NCBI RefSeq assembly: GCF_023282985.1
Contig: NZ_JAGQDC010000015.1
Coordinates: forward strand, 1 to 64,000
Source of the DNA: Serratia silvae
GTDB lineage: Bacteria > Pseudomonadota > Gammaproteobacteria > Enterobacterales > Enterobacteriaceae
Length of the DNA: 64,000 nt
Reading direction: 5' to 3'
Position 1 is the first letter of the stretch. Every line of letters starts with the position of its first letter. Made by a program: the position numbers and the translations under genes. Positions 28,870 to 38,279 of this stretch are shown in pieces. Below the pieces are notes generated by a model that did no database searches, was not told where the DNA came from, and saw only the letters and a list, made by a program, of their open reading frames with translations.

Positions 28870-29162
28870 CCACCGACGACCCACTGAGCGTTTATGTCGG
28901 CGAAACGCCTTATCCAGCAAGGGCACCAGGCGGATGACCCAGCGGTGAAGCGTGGAATGGTCAACGACAATGCCGAGTTCTGTCATCATTTCTTCCAGGT
29001 TGCGCAAACTCAGGGCGTAAGCGAGATACCCGCGAACACACTGGGCGATAACATCAGTGGGGTAATGCAGGCGACGGAAGGCTTTTCGGATCAGAGACAT
29101 GGGCAGGCAACATCGTAAAAAAACAGCATATTACCTGACGACGCCTTAATGCGACAGAACCC
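28870..29162 (-). mobile_element. IS6-family left-end fragment with transposase N-terminus
   Basis: Minus-strand terminal repeat GGGTTCTGTCGCATTAAGG at the right edge, then the first 78 or so codons of an IS6-type transposase starting at 29100: MSLIRKAFRRLHYPTDVIAQ, then DHSTLHRWVIRLVPLLDKAF, the N-terminal helix-turn-helix region. The DDE catalytic domain is absent. The frame runs into the adjoining right-end fragment and stops after VALA. It is non-functional. Confidence 0.82.
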
Positions 29163-29286
29163 AATAAATGCCTTTGAGAGACTTCTGTAAAAATATCATA
29201 GACAGAAGCCCATTTGATAGAAATGCCGTGCAGGCAGATAGGCTAATATAACGTATTGTTTTTTTCTCGGGATATGGATATTACGG

Positions 29287-30099
29287 ATGAAATTTACCGA
29301 ACTGAAACCTTCACCACACCTTCACCCCTGGATTAGTCGATACTGGTCCTGGCAGGACGAGATACAACTCCCCCCTCTGCTACCAGGTAGTGGGGCTGAA
29401 CTCTTTTTTTTCTGGCGGCAGAAAATTAAAATTTCAGATAAAAAACAAAGTTTTAGCAGCCACCAGCGCAGCGTCATTCTGCTACCACGTAATAACCACT
29501 TTCATTTCCATTCCGAGGTGCCTGTAAGCTTCATTGCCGTTAGATTTCGCGTTAGTGCATTACGTCACTTTTGTCCTCAGAATGAAGTTGAAATGGCAGA
29601 TACCTTTCTTCACCCGGCTGATATATGGGGAAAAAGTATCTTACAGTTAGAAGATCAACTCAGCGAGACCCAAAATTTGACAGGGCAAGTTAAGATAATT
29701 GAAAATTTCTTAACTGAGAAACTAAATCGATATCATAGGGATAATCACCCCTGGTTAGATGCCGCAGCTAAAATGATGTATTACGAGCATAAAACGGCCT
29801 CTCAGCAGGATTTTGTTGCGTTATCTGGTTTTGGTCGTCGCTATTTTCAGCAGGTATTTAGGCAACATTTCGGCATAACCCCCTGTCATCTCCATCGTAT
29901 CATCCGTTTAGAGCAGCTTACCCGCCATCTTTTACTTAACTGCCAGCGGGATTATCTGGACAGTGCCCTAGATTATGGATACTACGACCAGTCGCACTTC
30001 ATAAAGGATTTTCGTCATTTTATCGGAACTACGCCGAGTGTTTTTTTTCTGGAGCATAACTTCTGTTCGCATTTTTACAATCCGCCCATTGTGCCATGA
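29287..30099 (+). CDS. AraC-family transcriptional regulator
   Basis: Regulator of 270 residues. An N-terminal sensing domain (about 1-140; HPWISRYWSWQDEIQLPPLLPGSG resembles the DUF6597 type) is followed by a C-terminal double helix-turn-helix: SGFGRRYFQQVFRQHFGITPCH and LDSALDYGYYDQSHFIKDFRHFIGTTPSVF. It is AT-richer than the flanking core genes. It lies within a segment bounded by IS6-type ends and is followed by a DUF6506-like gene that it may control (inference). No obvious partner operon is present, so its signal is unknown. Confidence 0.9.
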   Translation: MKFTELKPSPHLHPWISRYWSWQDEIQLPPLLPGSGAELFFFWRQKIKISDKKQSFSSHQRSVILLPRNNHFHFHSEVPVSFIAVRFRVSALRHFCPQNEVEMADTFLHPADIWGKSILQLEDQLSETQNLTGQVKIIENFLTEKLNRYHRDNHPWLDAAAKMMYYEHKTASQQDFVALSGFGRRYFQQVFRQHFGITPCHLHRIIRLEQLTRHLLLNCQRDYLDSALDYGYYDQSHFIKDFRHFIGTTPSVFFLEHNFCSHFYNPPIVP

Positions 30100-30166
30100 A
30101 CTAACCTACTCCTTCTCACAACAGCGACAACTATGTTGCTATTTAACATTAAATAAAGGAATAGAT

Positions 30167-30472
30167 ATGTCTCTTAAAGCGGCGTTTATTTTCTTGGCTC
30201 CAGAAGGTAATGCAGATATCCACCATAGCAATGTGGTCACTGACAGTGTCAGTGTTAACACGTATGCCGTCAGGAGTTATCAGGCAGCCTGTGAACTTTC
30301 TCAAAAACTGGTTTTACAAAATATCACAGCCATTGAATTATGCGGTGGATTTGGTATCGAGGGCGTGGCAGCTGTAAAACGTGCTATTGAAGGCAGGGCT
30401 GTTGTCGGTGTTGTTCGTTTTGATTGTCACCCAGGGCTTCAGTATCAGAGTGGCGATACTTTGTTCAAATAA
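30167..30472 (+). CDS. DUF6506-like small protein
   Basis: Protein of 101 residues starting at the ATG behind AAAGGA. Features: SLKAAFIFLAPEGNADIHHS at the N-terminus, AVRSYQAACELSQKLVLQNI, and IELCGGFGIEGVAAVKRAIE with a glycine-rich turn. I recognise this as the family currently labelled DUF6506, whose biochemical role I do not know. It is 67 bases downstream of the AraC gene in the same direction, so the two are probably one unit. No signal peptide or membrane segment is seen. Confidence 0.75.
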   Translation: MSLKAAFIFLAPEGNADIHHSNVVTDSVSVNTYAVRSYQAACELSQKLVLQNITAIELCGGFGIEGVAAVKRAIEGRAVVGVVRFDCHPGLQYQSGDTLFK

Positions 30473-30521
30473 TGTCAGACATGCATGTGTGCTCAAAGTG
30501 TCACCTTTGGGCACTTTTATC

Positions 30522-30614
30522 GGCTCTGTCACATTAGCGTAAGAAGTTAGCAAAAGTGGCGCTGCCGGTTATTTAGGCAGCCAACAGATAAAATTGTTCC
30601 GCAGGTGACAATCC
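30522..30614 (-). mobile_element. IS6-family right-end fragment, copy 2 (inverted)
   Basis: Inverted duplicate of 28777-28869 with a single base difference (GTCACATTA here, GTCGCATTA there). The terminal repeat faces the AraC cassette, so the cassette is bracketed by two inverted IS ends about 1.65 kb apart. The element itself is truncated after 93 bases. Confidence 0.78.
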
Positions 30615-30684
30615 GTAAGCGTATAGCGACGGCCGTATTGACAGCCACCGGGTAGCTTATTCTCTTGATGGTTAGGAATCTGGA

Positions 30685-30958
30685 TCAAATTTTTTGAGGA
30701 TTCCTGACCATGAACGACTCAATCAACGGTTGCAGAATGGACACCGGCTTTTCGGTCGGATGATGACGATTGCCGGTGTATTCCCAGGGCTGCACATCAG
30801 AGCGGGGTTGCGCCGGCAACGCCGGGCGCCCTTTTGCCAAAATGTAGGCACATTCATGCTGGTAGCCGACAAAGGCCGATTTGGAGGCGTAGGGTTTGGT
30901 AAACACCATATGTCCGACGACGCGGAACCCGGCCTGTTTCCAGGCGACCATAAAGGTG
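30685..30958 (-). pseudogene. DNA adenine methyltransferase fragment
   Basis: About 80 codons resembling the central and C-terminal part of phage- or island-type DNA N6-adenine methyltransferases: FMVAWKQAGFRVVGHMVFTK, SAFVGYQHECAYILAKGRPAL and the conserved HPTEKPVSILQPLIESF. The N-terminal SAM/DPPY half is missing, and the C-terminus leaves the family after LIESF. The same open frame continues upstream into the IS903-type transposase, so the apparent 143-residue protein is a chimera of two unrelated fragments. It is not expected to be functional. Confidence 0.75.
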
Positions 30959-31373
30959 CCGCGTGTGGGATTTTTAAAAGGGGTGCAGACGGACTTCGCT
31001 CGTCTGCTGACGCAGGAATAATCCGGGCAACGAAGCGGGAGCTTCATTAACGTAAAAATGGAATCAATGAAGCCCTGAGCGGCACGTAGCGTGAGGCGAA
31101 AGACGCGTTTGAGCATCAGTACAGTGGAAATAGCTAATGCAGAATAACGTTATGGACGCCCTCGTGAAGCGGTTTTTGGGTCGTCGTACCAGGCCTGGAT
31201 GGCCGACTCATCAAGCCAGAATGTCAGTGAACCCCGATTGACGAGAGCCTTGTTGTAGGCGTTCCAGTTGGTGATTTTGAACTTTTGCTTTGCCACGGGA
31301 TACCGCCAGAGGGGCAGGAATGTGGTGATCTGATCCTGATTGCGGCCAAAAGTTCGATTTATTCAACAAAGCC
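30959..31373 (-). mobile_element. IS5-family (IS903 group) element remnant
   Basis: On the minus strand it opens with the IS903 terminal repeat GGCTTTGTTGAATAAATC at the right edge, followed by CGAACTTTTG and, about 75 bases in, a GTG-started transposase gene (31296): [36 protein letters not shown] and RGRP. An ochre codon at 31150-31152 interrupts it. The frame then continues with STVLMLKRVFRLTLRAAQGF and CPDYSCVSRRAKSV to NPTRG, where the methyltransferase fragment begins. The catalytic core and the other end are gone. The right edge cuts a nucleoside hydrolase gene. Confidence 0.88.
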
Positions 31374-31374
31374 G

Positions 31375-31851
31375 ATGGGAGGCTCCGCCAGCCGTGGCAA
31401 CCATACGCCAAACGCGGAGTTTAATATCTACGTGGATCCCGAGGCCGCCAGCATGGTGTTTGCCAGCGGTATCCCGATTGTCATGTGCGGGCTGGACGTC
31501 ACCAACCGGGCTACGCTCACCGCCGAGATGATCGCCAGCTTACCCACGCTGAACCGCACCGGGGCCATGCTGCATAGCCTGTTCCAACACTATCGGGGTG
31601 GGAGTATGAGCCGTGGGTTGAAGATGCACGATCTGTGCGCTCTGGCCTATCTGGCAAAATCCGAGTTATTTACCACTCAGGCCTGCCATGTGGCGGTAGA
31701 GACGCAAGGTGAACTGACTAGAGGAACGACCTGCGTCGATCTGGCCAACCGTCTGAAACTGCCAGCCAATGCCGAAGTCTGTCTGGAAATCGATGTCGAA
31801 GGATTCCGGCAGTGGTTCCTGGAGATGCTCACCCACCCGGCCGTTCCTTGA
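31375..31851 (+). pseudogene. rihC: Ribonucleoside hydrolase C-terminal half
   Basis: About 158 residues matching the second half of RihC-type inosine-uridine nucleoside hydrolases: [34 protein letters not shown] with the active-site Asn/Thr region, [10 protein letters not shown] with the calcium-binding Asp, and [17 protein letters not shown]. The N-terminal half, including the DxDPGxDD calcium motif, is missing; the IS903-type terminal repeat abuts the first recognisable codon. The open frame appears longer only because it reads into the IS. Relatives are about 300 residues. It should be inactive. Confidence 0.88.
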
Positions 31852-31887
31852 TGATGGCGCGGTTGCCGCAACGGCAACCGCAATCTA

Positions 31888-32808
<921 letters not shown>

Positions 32809-32831
32809 TCACTGTTTTGCTTCGTTATAAT

Positions 32832-32863
32832 AAGCGTCTATACGTTTAGACGTCTAGATAGAA
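32832..32863 (-). promoter_or_regulatory. MetJ operator (four tandem met boxes) of metF
   Basis: Contiguous 8-base units AAGCGTCT, ATACGTTT, AGACGTCT, AGATAGAA. The third is a perfect match to the met box AGACGTCT, and the others keep 3 to 6 matches. MetJ dimers bind such arrays cooperatively with S-adenosylmethionine, so metF should be repressed when methionine is abundant. Confidence 0.88.
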
Positions 32864-33001
32864 AATGCCGGATGTTGCCTGAAGAGTCAACAGGAAAGTG
32901 AGGGGGATACGATGATTAATCCTCACGCAGGATGAGAGAATTTCATGTTGAATGATTGAAGGGGGGCAGCGCAGCGCCACCCCCGAGGCTAAAGTGAGGA
33001 T

Positions 33002-35437
33002 TTAAAGCAGTTGTGCCAAGCGGTTAAGGTCGGACTGGATGGCTCCAGCAGTCACGTCGCGACCGGCCCCTGGCCCACGGATCACCAGCGGGTTGTCCCG
33101 GTACCAGCGGCTTTCGATGGCAAACACGTTGTCACAAGGCAGCAGCGAAGCCAGCGGATGTTCTGGCCGCACGGCCTCAACGCCAACGCGCGCTTTGCCA
33201 TTGGCATCGAAACGCGCCACATGGCGCAGCACCAGGCCCATTTCGTTGGCCGCTTCGAAGCGCTGTAACATTTGCTGATTCAGCGCATCGCCGTTCTCGA
33301 AGAACTGATCGATCGAGCCTTGCTCCGTGCCTGCAGGCACCAGCGACTCCACACGCACCTGATTAGGTTCAATGTCATAGCCCGCCTCACGCGCCAGGAT
33401 GACCAGCTTACGCATCACGTCTTGCCCAGACAGGTCAACACGCGGATCCGGTTCCGTCAGCCCCTGCTGCCACGCCTGATCCACCAACTCGGTGAACGGT
33501 ACCGTGCCATCAAATTGCAGGAACAACCAGGACAGCGTGCCGGAGAAGATACCGCTGATCGCCAGAATGCTGTCCCCGCTGTCGCGCAGATCGCGCACGG
33601 TATGGTTCACCGGTAACCCGGCCCCCACAGTGGCGTTATACAGCCAGTGGCGGCCCGTTTTGGCAAACGCATCGCGGATCTGGCGGTAATTGGCGCTGCA
33701 CGAGGCCCCCGCCAGCTTGTTGGCACTGATCACATGGAAGCCATAGCTGGCAAAGTCCAGATATTGCTCCGCCAACTCCTCGCTGGCGGTGACGTCGAGC
33801 ACCACCAGATCGTCGAACGGGTGTGCCCGCATCCACAGGAACAGCGACTCTTCGTCCAGCTCCTGCGCTTCATCTTCAAAGAACGCCAGCGCGCGGCTGG
33901 CATCCAGCCCTTCGTAATTGAGCAGGCTACGGCGGCTGTCCACCACCCCGGCCAGGCTAAACTCAAAGCCACTACGCGCAGAGATATTCTTCTGTTCGCG
34001 AGCAAACAGCTCCAGCCAACGCGAACCAATATTGCCTTTGCCAAACAACACCAAGCCAATACGCTTTTCCGCACGGAACAACGTTTGGTGCAGGCCCTGG
34101 ATCAGCAGACCGGTTGGACCCTGACGCAGCACCGCCACCAAGCTGATACCATCCTCAGCCTGCCAGATGAACTCCACCGGCTGGTCCTTCAACTGCTGAT
34201 AGAAACGGTGGCTATGCAGCGGATTCTTGCACACGCCCGCCCCCACCAGCGCGACCAGCGCCAACCCTTCACGCAGTTGCAACTCACCAGGTAACCCGGT
34301 CTCCTGCAAAATACGCAGCACGCTGCCCACCACTTCCGAGGTGTAGCACAGCTGGATCAGGTTACGGTCAGGATGCACCCCTATGGCCAACGGTTTGATC
34401 TGCGCACGCTTGAGCACCAGATCCAACTCTTTCTGCGCCAGCTTGAAGTCATGCTGCGGCGCAACGCTGAGTTCGATCAGGCAGACATCATCGTGGCTGG
34501 TGACAATTTTGGCTCCGGTACCGGAAGCCAGCACGCGCTCGATACGGGTTGAGCCCTGCTCCGGCTGATAGCTACAGCGCAGTTGCAAATCGATATCGCT
34601 GCCAGACACCGGCTGCAAGGTGCGGGTATGCAGCACCGGAGCCGCCAGACGGGCCAGTTCACTGGCCTCATCCAGGCGCAACAGCGGCAGCAGGCAGGCA
34701 TCTTTCACTTTGCGCGGATCGGCGCTGTAAACCCCGGCCACGTCGCTCCAGATGGTGACTCGCTCCACGCCAGCCAATGCGCCAACCTGCGTGGCGGAAT
34801 AGTCACTGCCGTTGCGCCCCAACAGCACGGTTTCACCGCTGTCATTACGCGAAATAAAGCCGGTCACCACCAGACGTTTGCCCGGATGTTGTGCCAACAG
34901 TTGCTGCAATAGCGGATAGGAACGGCCTTCGTCAACCTGCGGCTGTGCTGCACGTTCAGCACGGAGGAAATCACGCGCGTCCAGCCATGCCGCTTGCATG
35001 TCCTGCTTGTTCAGCACCGCAGCCATCAGGCGGGCTGACCAGATCTCGCCGTGCCCCACCACTTCGGCATACACCGCATCATCAACCTTGCCGTCCAGCA
35101 GGATCGCCAAGCGCTCAAGATCGTGGATAAATTCGGCAATCAGCGGTTCCGCCGTCTCCGCAGGCAACAACCCGCCGATCAGTTCACTGTGGTAACGGCG
35201 CAGCGTTTGCTGCACCTGATGCGCGGAAAGACGATCGCTCTGGCTGAGCTTCAGCCAGCTAATCAGTTGGTTGGTGGTGCTACCCGCCGCCGACACCACC
35301 ATCATGTCACCCGGCTGGCTGTATTCGGCCATGATCCCGGCCACCCGCAGATAACACTTCACATCTGCCAGGCTGCTGCCGCCAAATTTGTGCAGTTGAC
35401 GCCCGCTAACCGGCCCTGCTACCGCAATTGCATTCAT
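33002..35437 (-). CDS. metL: Bifunctional aspartokinase II / homoserine dehydrogenase II
   Basis: Catalyses the first and third steps of the aspartate pathway towards methionine. The kinase half (about residues 1-300) begins with LHKFGGSSLADVKCY and has NGSDYSATQVGALAGVERVTIWSDVAGVYS. A linker with ACT-like regions spans about 310-450. The dehydrogenase half contains VLFGKGNIGSRWLELF near residue 463 and VISANKLAGAS near residue 575. Length is 811 residues against 810 in E. coli. It starts three bases after the metB stop, so it is translationally coupled to it and controlled by the MetJ boxes before metB. Confidence 0.97.
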   Translation of the reverse strand: MNAIAVAGPVSGRQLHKFGGSSLADVKCYLRVAGIMAEYSQPGDMMVVSAAGSTTNQLISWLKLSQSDRLSAHQVQQTLRRYHSELIGGLLPAETAEPLIAEFIHDLERLAILLDGKVDDAVYAEVVGHGEIWSARLMAAVLNKQDMQAAWLDARDFLRAERAAQPQVDEGRSYPLLQQLLAQHPGKRLVVTGFISRNDSGETVLLGRNGSDYSATQVGALAGVERVTIWSDVAGVYSADPRKVKDACLLPLLRLDEASELARLAAPVLHTRTLQPVSGSDIDLQLRCSYQPEQGSTRIERVLASGTGAKIVTSHDDVCLIELSVAPQHDFKLAQKELDLVLKRAQIKPLAIGVHPDRNLIQLCYTSEVVGSVLRILQETGLPGELQLREGLALVALVGAGVCKNPLHSHRFYQQLKDQPVEFIWQAEDGISLVAVLRQGPTGLLIQGLHQTLFRAEKRIGLVLFGKGNIGSRWLELFAREQKNISARSGFEFSLAGVVDSRRSLLNYEGLDASRALAFFEDEAQELDEESLFLWMRAHPFDDLVVLDVTASEELAEQYLDFASYGFHVISANKLAGASCSANYRQIRDAFAKTGRHWLYNATVGAGLPVNHTVRDLRDSGDSILAISGIFSGTLSWLFLQFDGTVPFTELVDQAWQQGLTEPDPRVDLSGQDVMRKLVILAREAGYDIEPNQVRVESLVPAGTEQGSIDQFFENGDALNQQMLQRFEAANEMGLVLRHVARFDANGKARVGVEAVRPEHPLASLLPCDNVFAIESRWYRDNPLVIRGPGAGRDVTAGAIQSDLNRLAQLL

Positions 35438-35440
35438 GAC

Positions 35441-36601
35441 TTACCTCGTAGCCGCCGCCTGGAAGGCTTGTTCCAGATCGGCAATCAAATCTTCGCTGTC
35501 TTCAATCCCCACGGAAACACGCAGCAGGCTTTCGGAAATCCCCGCGGCGGCACGCGCTTCTGGCGCCATACCGGCGTGAGTCATGGTTGCCGCATGTGAG
35601 ATCAGGCTTTCTACGCCACCCAGGGATTCCGCCAGCGTAAACAGCTCCAGAGCAGACAGGAAACGGCGCAGCAGCGCTTCATCTCCGTCCAGTTCAAAGC
35701 TGAGCATGGCACCGAACCCACGTTGCTGACGGCACGCAATCTCATGGCCAGGGTTTTCTGGCAAGGAAGGATGATACAGCTTTTTGACTAAGGGGTGCTG
35801 CTGTAAATAGCCGACAATCGCCTCGGCATTATGTTGTGCCGCCTTGATACGCGGCGACAGGGTACGCATCCCCCGCAATAACAAATAGCTATCGAATGCC
35901 GCGCCGGTGACGCCAATATTGTTGGCCCACCAGGCCAGTTCAACCGCCAGATCTTTATCTTTAGCGATCACCGCGCCCGCGACCACGTCGGAGTGGCCGT
36001 TGAGGTATTTGGTACAAGAGTGGACGACCAGATCGGCACCCAGTTCGATCGGCTGTTGCAGCGCCGGGCTGAGGAAGGTGTTGTCTACCACGGTCAGCGC
36101 ACCGGCTTCATGGGCAACTTTACAGATGGCGGCAATATCCACTACGCGCAATAGCGGGTTGCTTGGGCTTTCGATCAGCACCAACTTCGGCTTTTGTGCC
36201 AATGCCTCACGCAGTGCAGCTTCATTCCCTTGATCGACAAACAGCACCCGATACGCCCCGCGTTTGCTCAGGCTATCGAACAGGCGGTAGCTGCCGCCGT
36301 AGCAATCATGAGGGGCCACCAACAGATCGCCCGGTTTGAGAAGTACCGTGGTCACCAGATGGATCGCCGACATCCCGCTTCCGGTCATCACCGCACCCGC
36401 ACCTCCTTCCAACTCCGCCAGCGCACGCTGCACGACATCACGCGTCGGGTTCCCACGGCGTGAGTAATCATGGGCTCGGGGTTGGTTGAAATCGGTGAAG
36501 TTATAGGTGCTGGAAAGGTGGATCGGCGGGACGACGCAGCCGTACTGTTCGTCATCATTCAGACCGCTACGTACGGCAATCGTGGCTGGTTTACGCGTCA
36601 T
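35441..36601 (-). CDS. metB: Cystathionine gamma-synthase
   Basis: PLP enzyme that condenses O-succinylhomoserine with cysteine. The Cys/Met metabolism signature and PLP lysine are in DLVVHSCTKYLNGHSDVVAG near residue 198; SSTYNFTDFNQPRAHDYSRR and GSGMSAIHLV lie in the N-terminal half. Length is 386 residues, as in E. coli. It is the first gene of metB-metL and divergent from metJ, with a long MetJ operator between. Confidence 0.97.
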   Translation of the reverse strand: MTRKPATIAVRSGLNDDEQYGCVVPPIHLSSTYNFTDFNQPRAHDYSRRGNPTRDVVQRALAELEGGAGAVMTGSGMSAIHLVTTVLLKPGDLLVAPHDCYGGSYRLFDSLSKRGAYRVLFVDQGNEAALREALAQKPKLVLIESPSNPLLRVVDIAAICKVAHEAGALTVVDNTFLSPALQQPIELGADLVVHSCTKYLNGHSDVVAGAVIAKDKDLAVELAWWANNIGVTGAAFDSYLLLRGMRTLSPRIKAAQHNAEAIVGYLQQHPLVKKLYHPSLPENPGHEIACRQQRGFGAMLSFELDGDEALLRRFLSALELFTLAESLGGVESLISHAATMTHAGMAPEARAAAGISESLLRVSVGIEDSEDLIADLEQAFQAAATR

Positions 36602-36662
36602 AGGGTGGCTCGGCTCTCGGAAAGTGGGGGAATGAGGCCTAAAGATTAACCGCAGCGGATAT

Positions 36663-36710
36663 GGACGTCAATACATCTGGACATCTAAACTTCTTTGCGT
36701 ATAGATTGAG
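36663..36710. promoter_or_regulatory. MetJ operator (about six met boxes) between metB and metJ
   Basis: Contiguous 8-base units GGACGTCA, ATACATCT, GGACATCT, AAACTTCT, TTGCGTAT, AGATTGAG, each a partial match to AGACGTCT. They are placed just upstream of metB and serve the divergent metJ as well. This is the expected position of the autoregulatory operator in enterobacteria. The remaining bases up to metJ hold promoters but no gene. Confidence 0.85.
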
Positions 36711-36906
36711 CAAAGGGACAATACTCGCTAAAATTATGGCGGTTTGTGATGACGATGAGATGTTAATCCAGAATGTATATTAAACGACCAGAATCAGTGA
36801 TCCTTATCGTGTAAGATTGACATTTATTTAGTGAGCACAGTGAAGATCGGGCATAATTGGCCGGTTTTTAGAATTTTGTATTTTTCAGACAATTTTAAGG
36901 TGTCCC

Positions 36907-37224
36907 ATGGCTGAGTGGAACGGCGAGTATGTCAGCCCTTACGCTGAACACGGTAAAAAGAGCGAGCAAGTCAAAAAAATCACGGTATCCATTCCGCTGA
37001 AGGTGCTGAAAATCCTGACGGATGAACGGACTCGTCGCCAGGTAAACAACCTGCGCCACGCCACCAACAGCGAACTGCTGTGTGAAGCATTCCTGCACGC
37101 CTTTACCGGCCAGCCGCTGCCGAACGATGAAGACCTGCGCAAAGAACGCAGCGATGAAATCCCGGAAGCCGCGAAAGTACTGATGCGAGAATTGGGTGTC
37201 GACCCTGATACCTGGGAATATTGA
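36907..37224 (+). CDS. metJ: Methionine regulon repressor MetJ
   Basis: Ribbon-helix-helix repressor of 105 residues that binds met boxes with S-adenosylmethionine as corepressor. The DNA-contact strand [20 protein letters not shown] and the following helix [23 protein letters not shown] are essentially identical to E. coli. The C-terminus [11 protein letters not shown] also matches. Targets in this window are metB-metL, metF and itself. Downstream, instead of core genes, a short foreign-looking island reads towards it. Confidence 0.98.
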   Translation: MAEWNGEYVSPYAEHGKKSEQVKKITVSIPLKVLKILTDERTRRQVNNLRHATNSELLCEAFLHAFTGQPLPNDEDLRKERSDEIPEAAKVLMRELGVDPDTWEY

Positions 37225-37368
37225 TATGGCCGCTATCTGTTGAATACCGATGGCATAAATCAAGAGAGGGGCACTCCTCACGGAGCGCCTCCTCCCAAAC
37301 TGCCGTCTTCATACATTTTGACTGTTCCCCGCCCTACCTTCACCTCACAGCCCATTACTTGCTTTTAG

Positions 37369-37848
37369 TTAAACAGGCTGCAGAAACGTATCTTTACTCC
37401 ATGTTTCTGGTGTTCCACTGCTCACGCCTTCAGCCAGCAGTCCCTCGATATTCAGATCAAGGGGCTTAAAGAGGCGGGGGTGAAAGCCAGAAAGTTTATA
37501 ATTCACACTAGGCCGATTACCGTACCCCTTACCGTCAAAGCCGAGCCGAATAAATGCGCGAAGGCGTTCGGCAATATCAGCATCATTGGTGGTAATAAAA
37601 CCGCCTTCCCCTGTTGAAAGCAGTTTGTACTCATGGGTACTGAAGCAACCAATACGACCTTTTAACCCTTCCCTTCCACAGGGCGTTGATGCACCAAAAG
37701 ACTGTGCTGCATCTTCCAGAACAGGAACGTTAAACCGTTCAGACAGTGACAGCATGGCTTTTGACGTACCGGGATTCCCCCACATTCCACAGGCGATGAC
37801 CACCTTCAGACCTTTTTCCAGTTCACATTCCAGCTGCTCCATCCCCAT
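37369..37848 (-). pseudogene. DegT/DnrJ/EryC1-type aminotransferase fragment
   Basis: About 159 codons of a PLP-dependent sugar/amino-acid aminotransferase normally of 370-400 residues. Visible are VVIACGMWGNPG, the substrate/PLP motif VPVLEDAAQSFGAS, and the PLP-lysine region FSTHEYKLLSTGEGGFITTND. The N-terminal third (PLP phosphate site) and most of the C-terminal domain are missing, and there is no good start: the first ATG lies inside the upstream NUDIX gene (43-base overlap). Such enzymes make amino sugars or amino-cyclitols, so it is probably the remnant of a biosynthetic operon. Not expected to work. Confidence 0.75.
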
Positions 37849-38279
37849 TCAAGATAGGAGTCTGTTGTATCACCTGCCAGAGGAAGAAATACCGGAGTGA
37901 TATAATCAATCAGGTCGATGTCAGGATCCGCCGGTGAGATGAATTTTAGTGCGCTGCATTTATGTGGTTCGGTATTGACGGGTTGCCCCTGCCAGCTGAC
38001 AGCTTCCATAAATACGTCGATGACCCGACGATCTGCGGTTCTGCGGTGCATCATGGAGTGAAATACCCAGTCCGTTTCCGGGACGTTCAGGCCCGTTTCT
38101 TCTTTTAACTCGCGACTGGCCGCAGCGGTCAGAGACTCACCTTCATCAACGTGCCCGGCAGGGAACGACCATTTGCCATCAGCATAGCCGGTGTTTGCCC
38201 GCCTGAGCATAAGCACATGACTGCCATCGCGGACGATGCAGTAAATTGCCAAATAGGGACGTTCGCGTTCAGTTGTCAT
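37806..38279 (-). CDS. NUDIX hydrolase
   Basis: Protein of 157 residues. Its Nudix box lies at residues 42-64 and follows GX5EX7REUXEEXGU exactly (GHVDEGES..., RELKEETGL), preceded by GYADGKWSFPAGH. It should hydrolyse a nucleoside diphosphate linked to another moiety; the substrate is unknown. The start ATG directly follows the stop of the EamA gene, so the two are cotranscribed. The last 14 or so residues (after TTDSYLEW) overlap the aminotransferase fragment in another frame and may not be the original C-terminus. Confidence 0.88.
   Translation of the reverse strand: MTTERERPYLAIYCIVRDGSHVLMLRRANTGYADGKWSFPAGHVDEGESLTAAASRELKEETGLNVPETDWVFHSMMHRRTADRRVIDVFMEAVSWQGQPVNTEPHKCSALKFISPADPDIDLIDYITPVFLPLAGDTTDSYLEWGWSSWNVNWKKV

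Noticed and set aside
37221..37469. 82-codon plus-strand frame after metJ
   Set aside because: Antisense to the aminotransferase fragment and without family features; the start overlaps the metJ end by chance.
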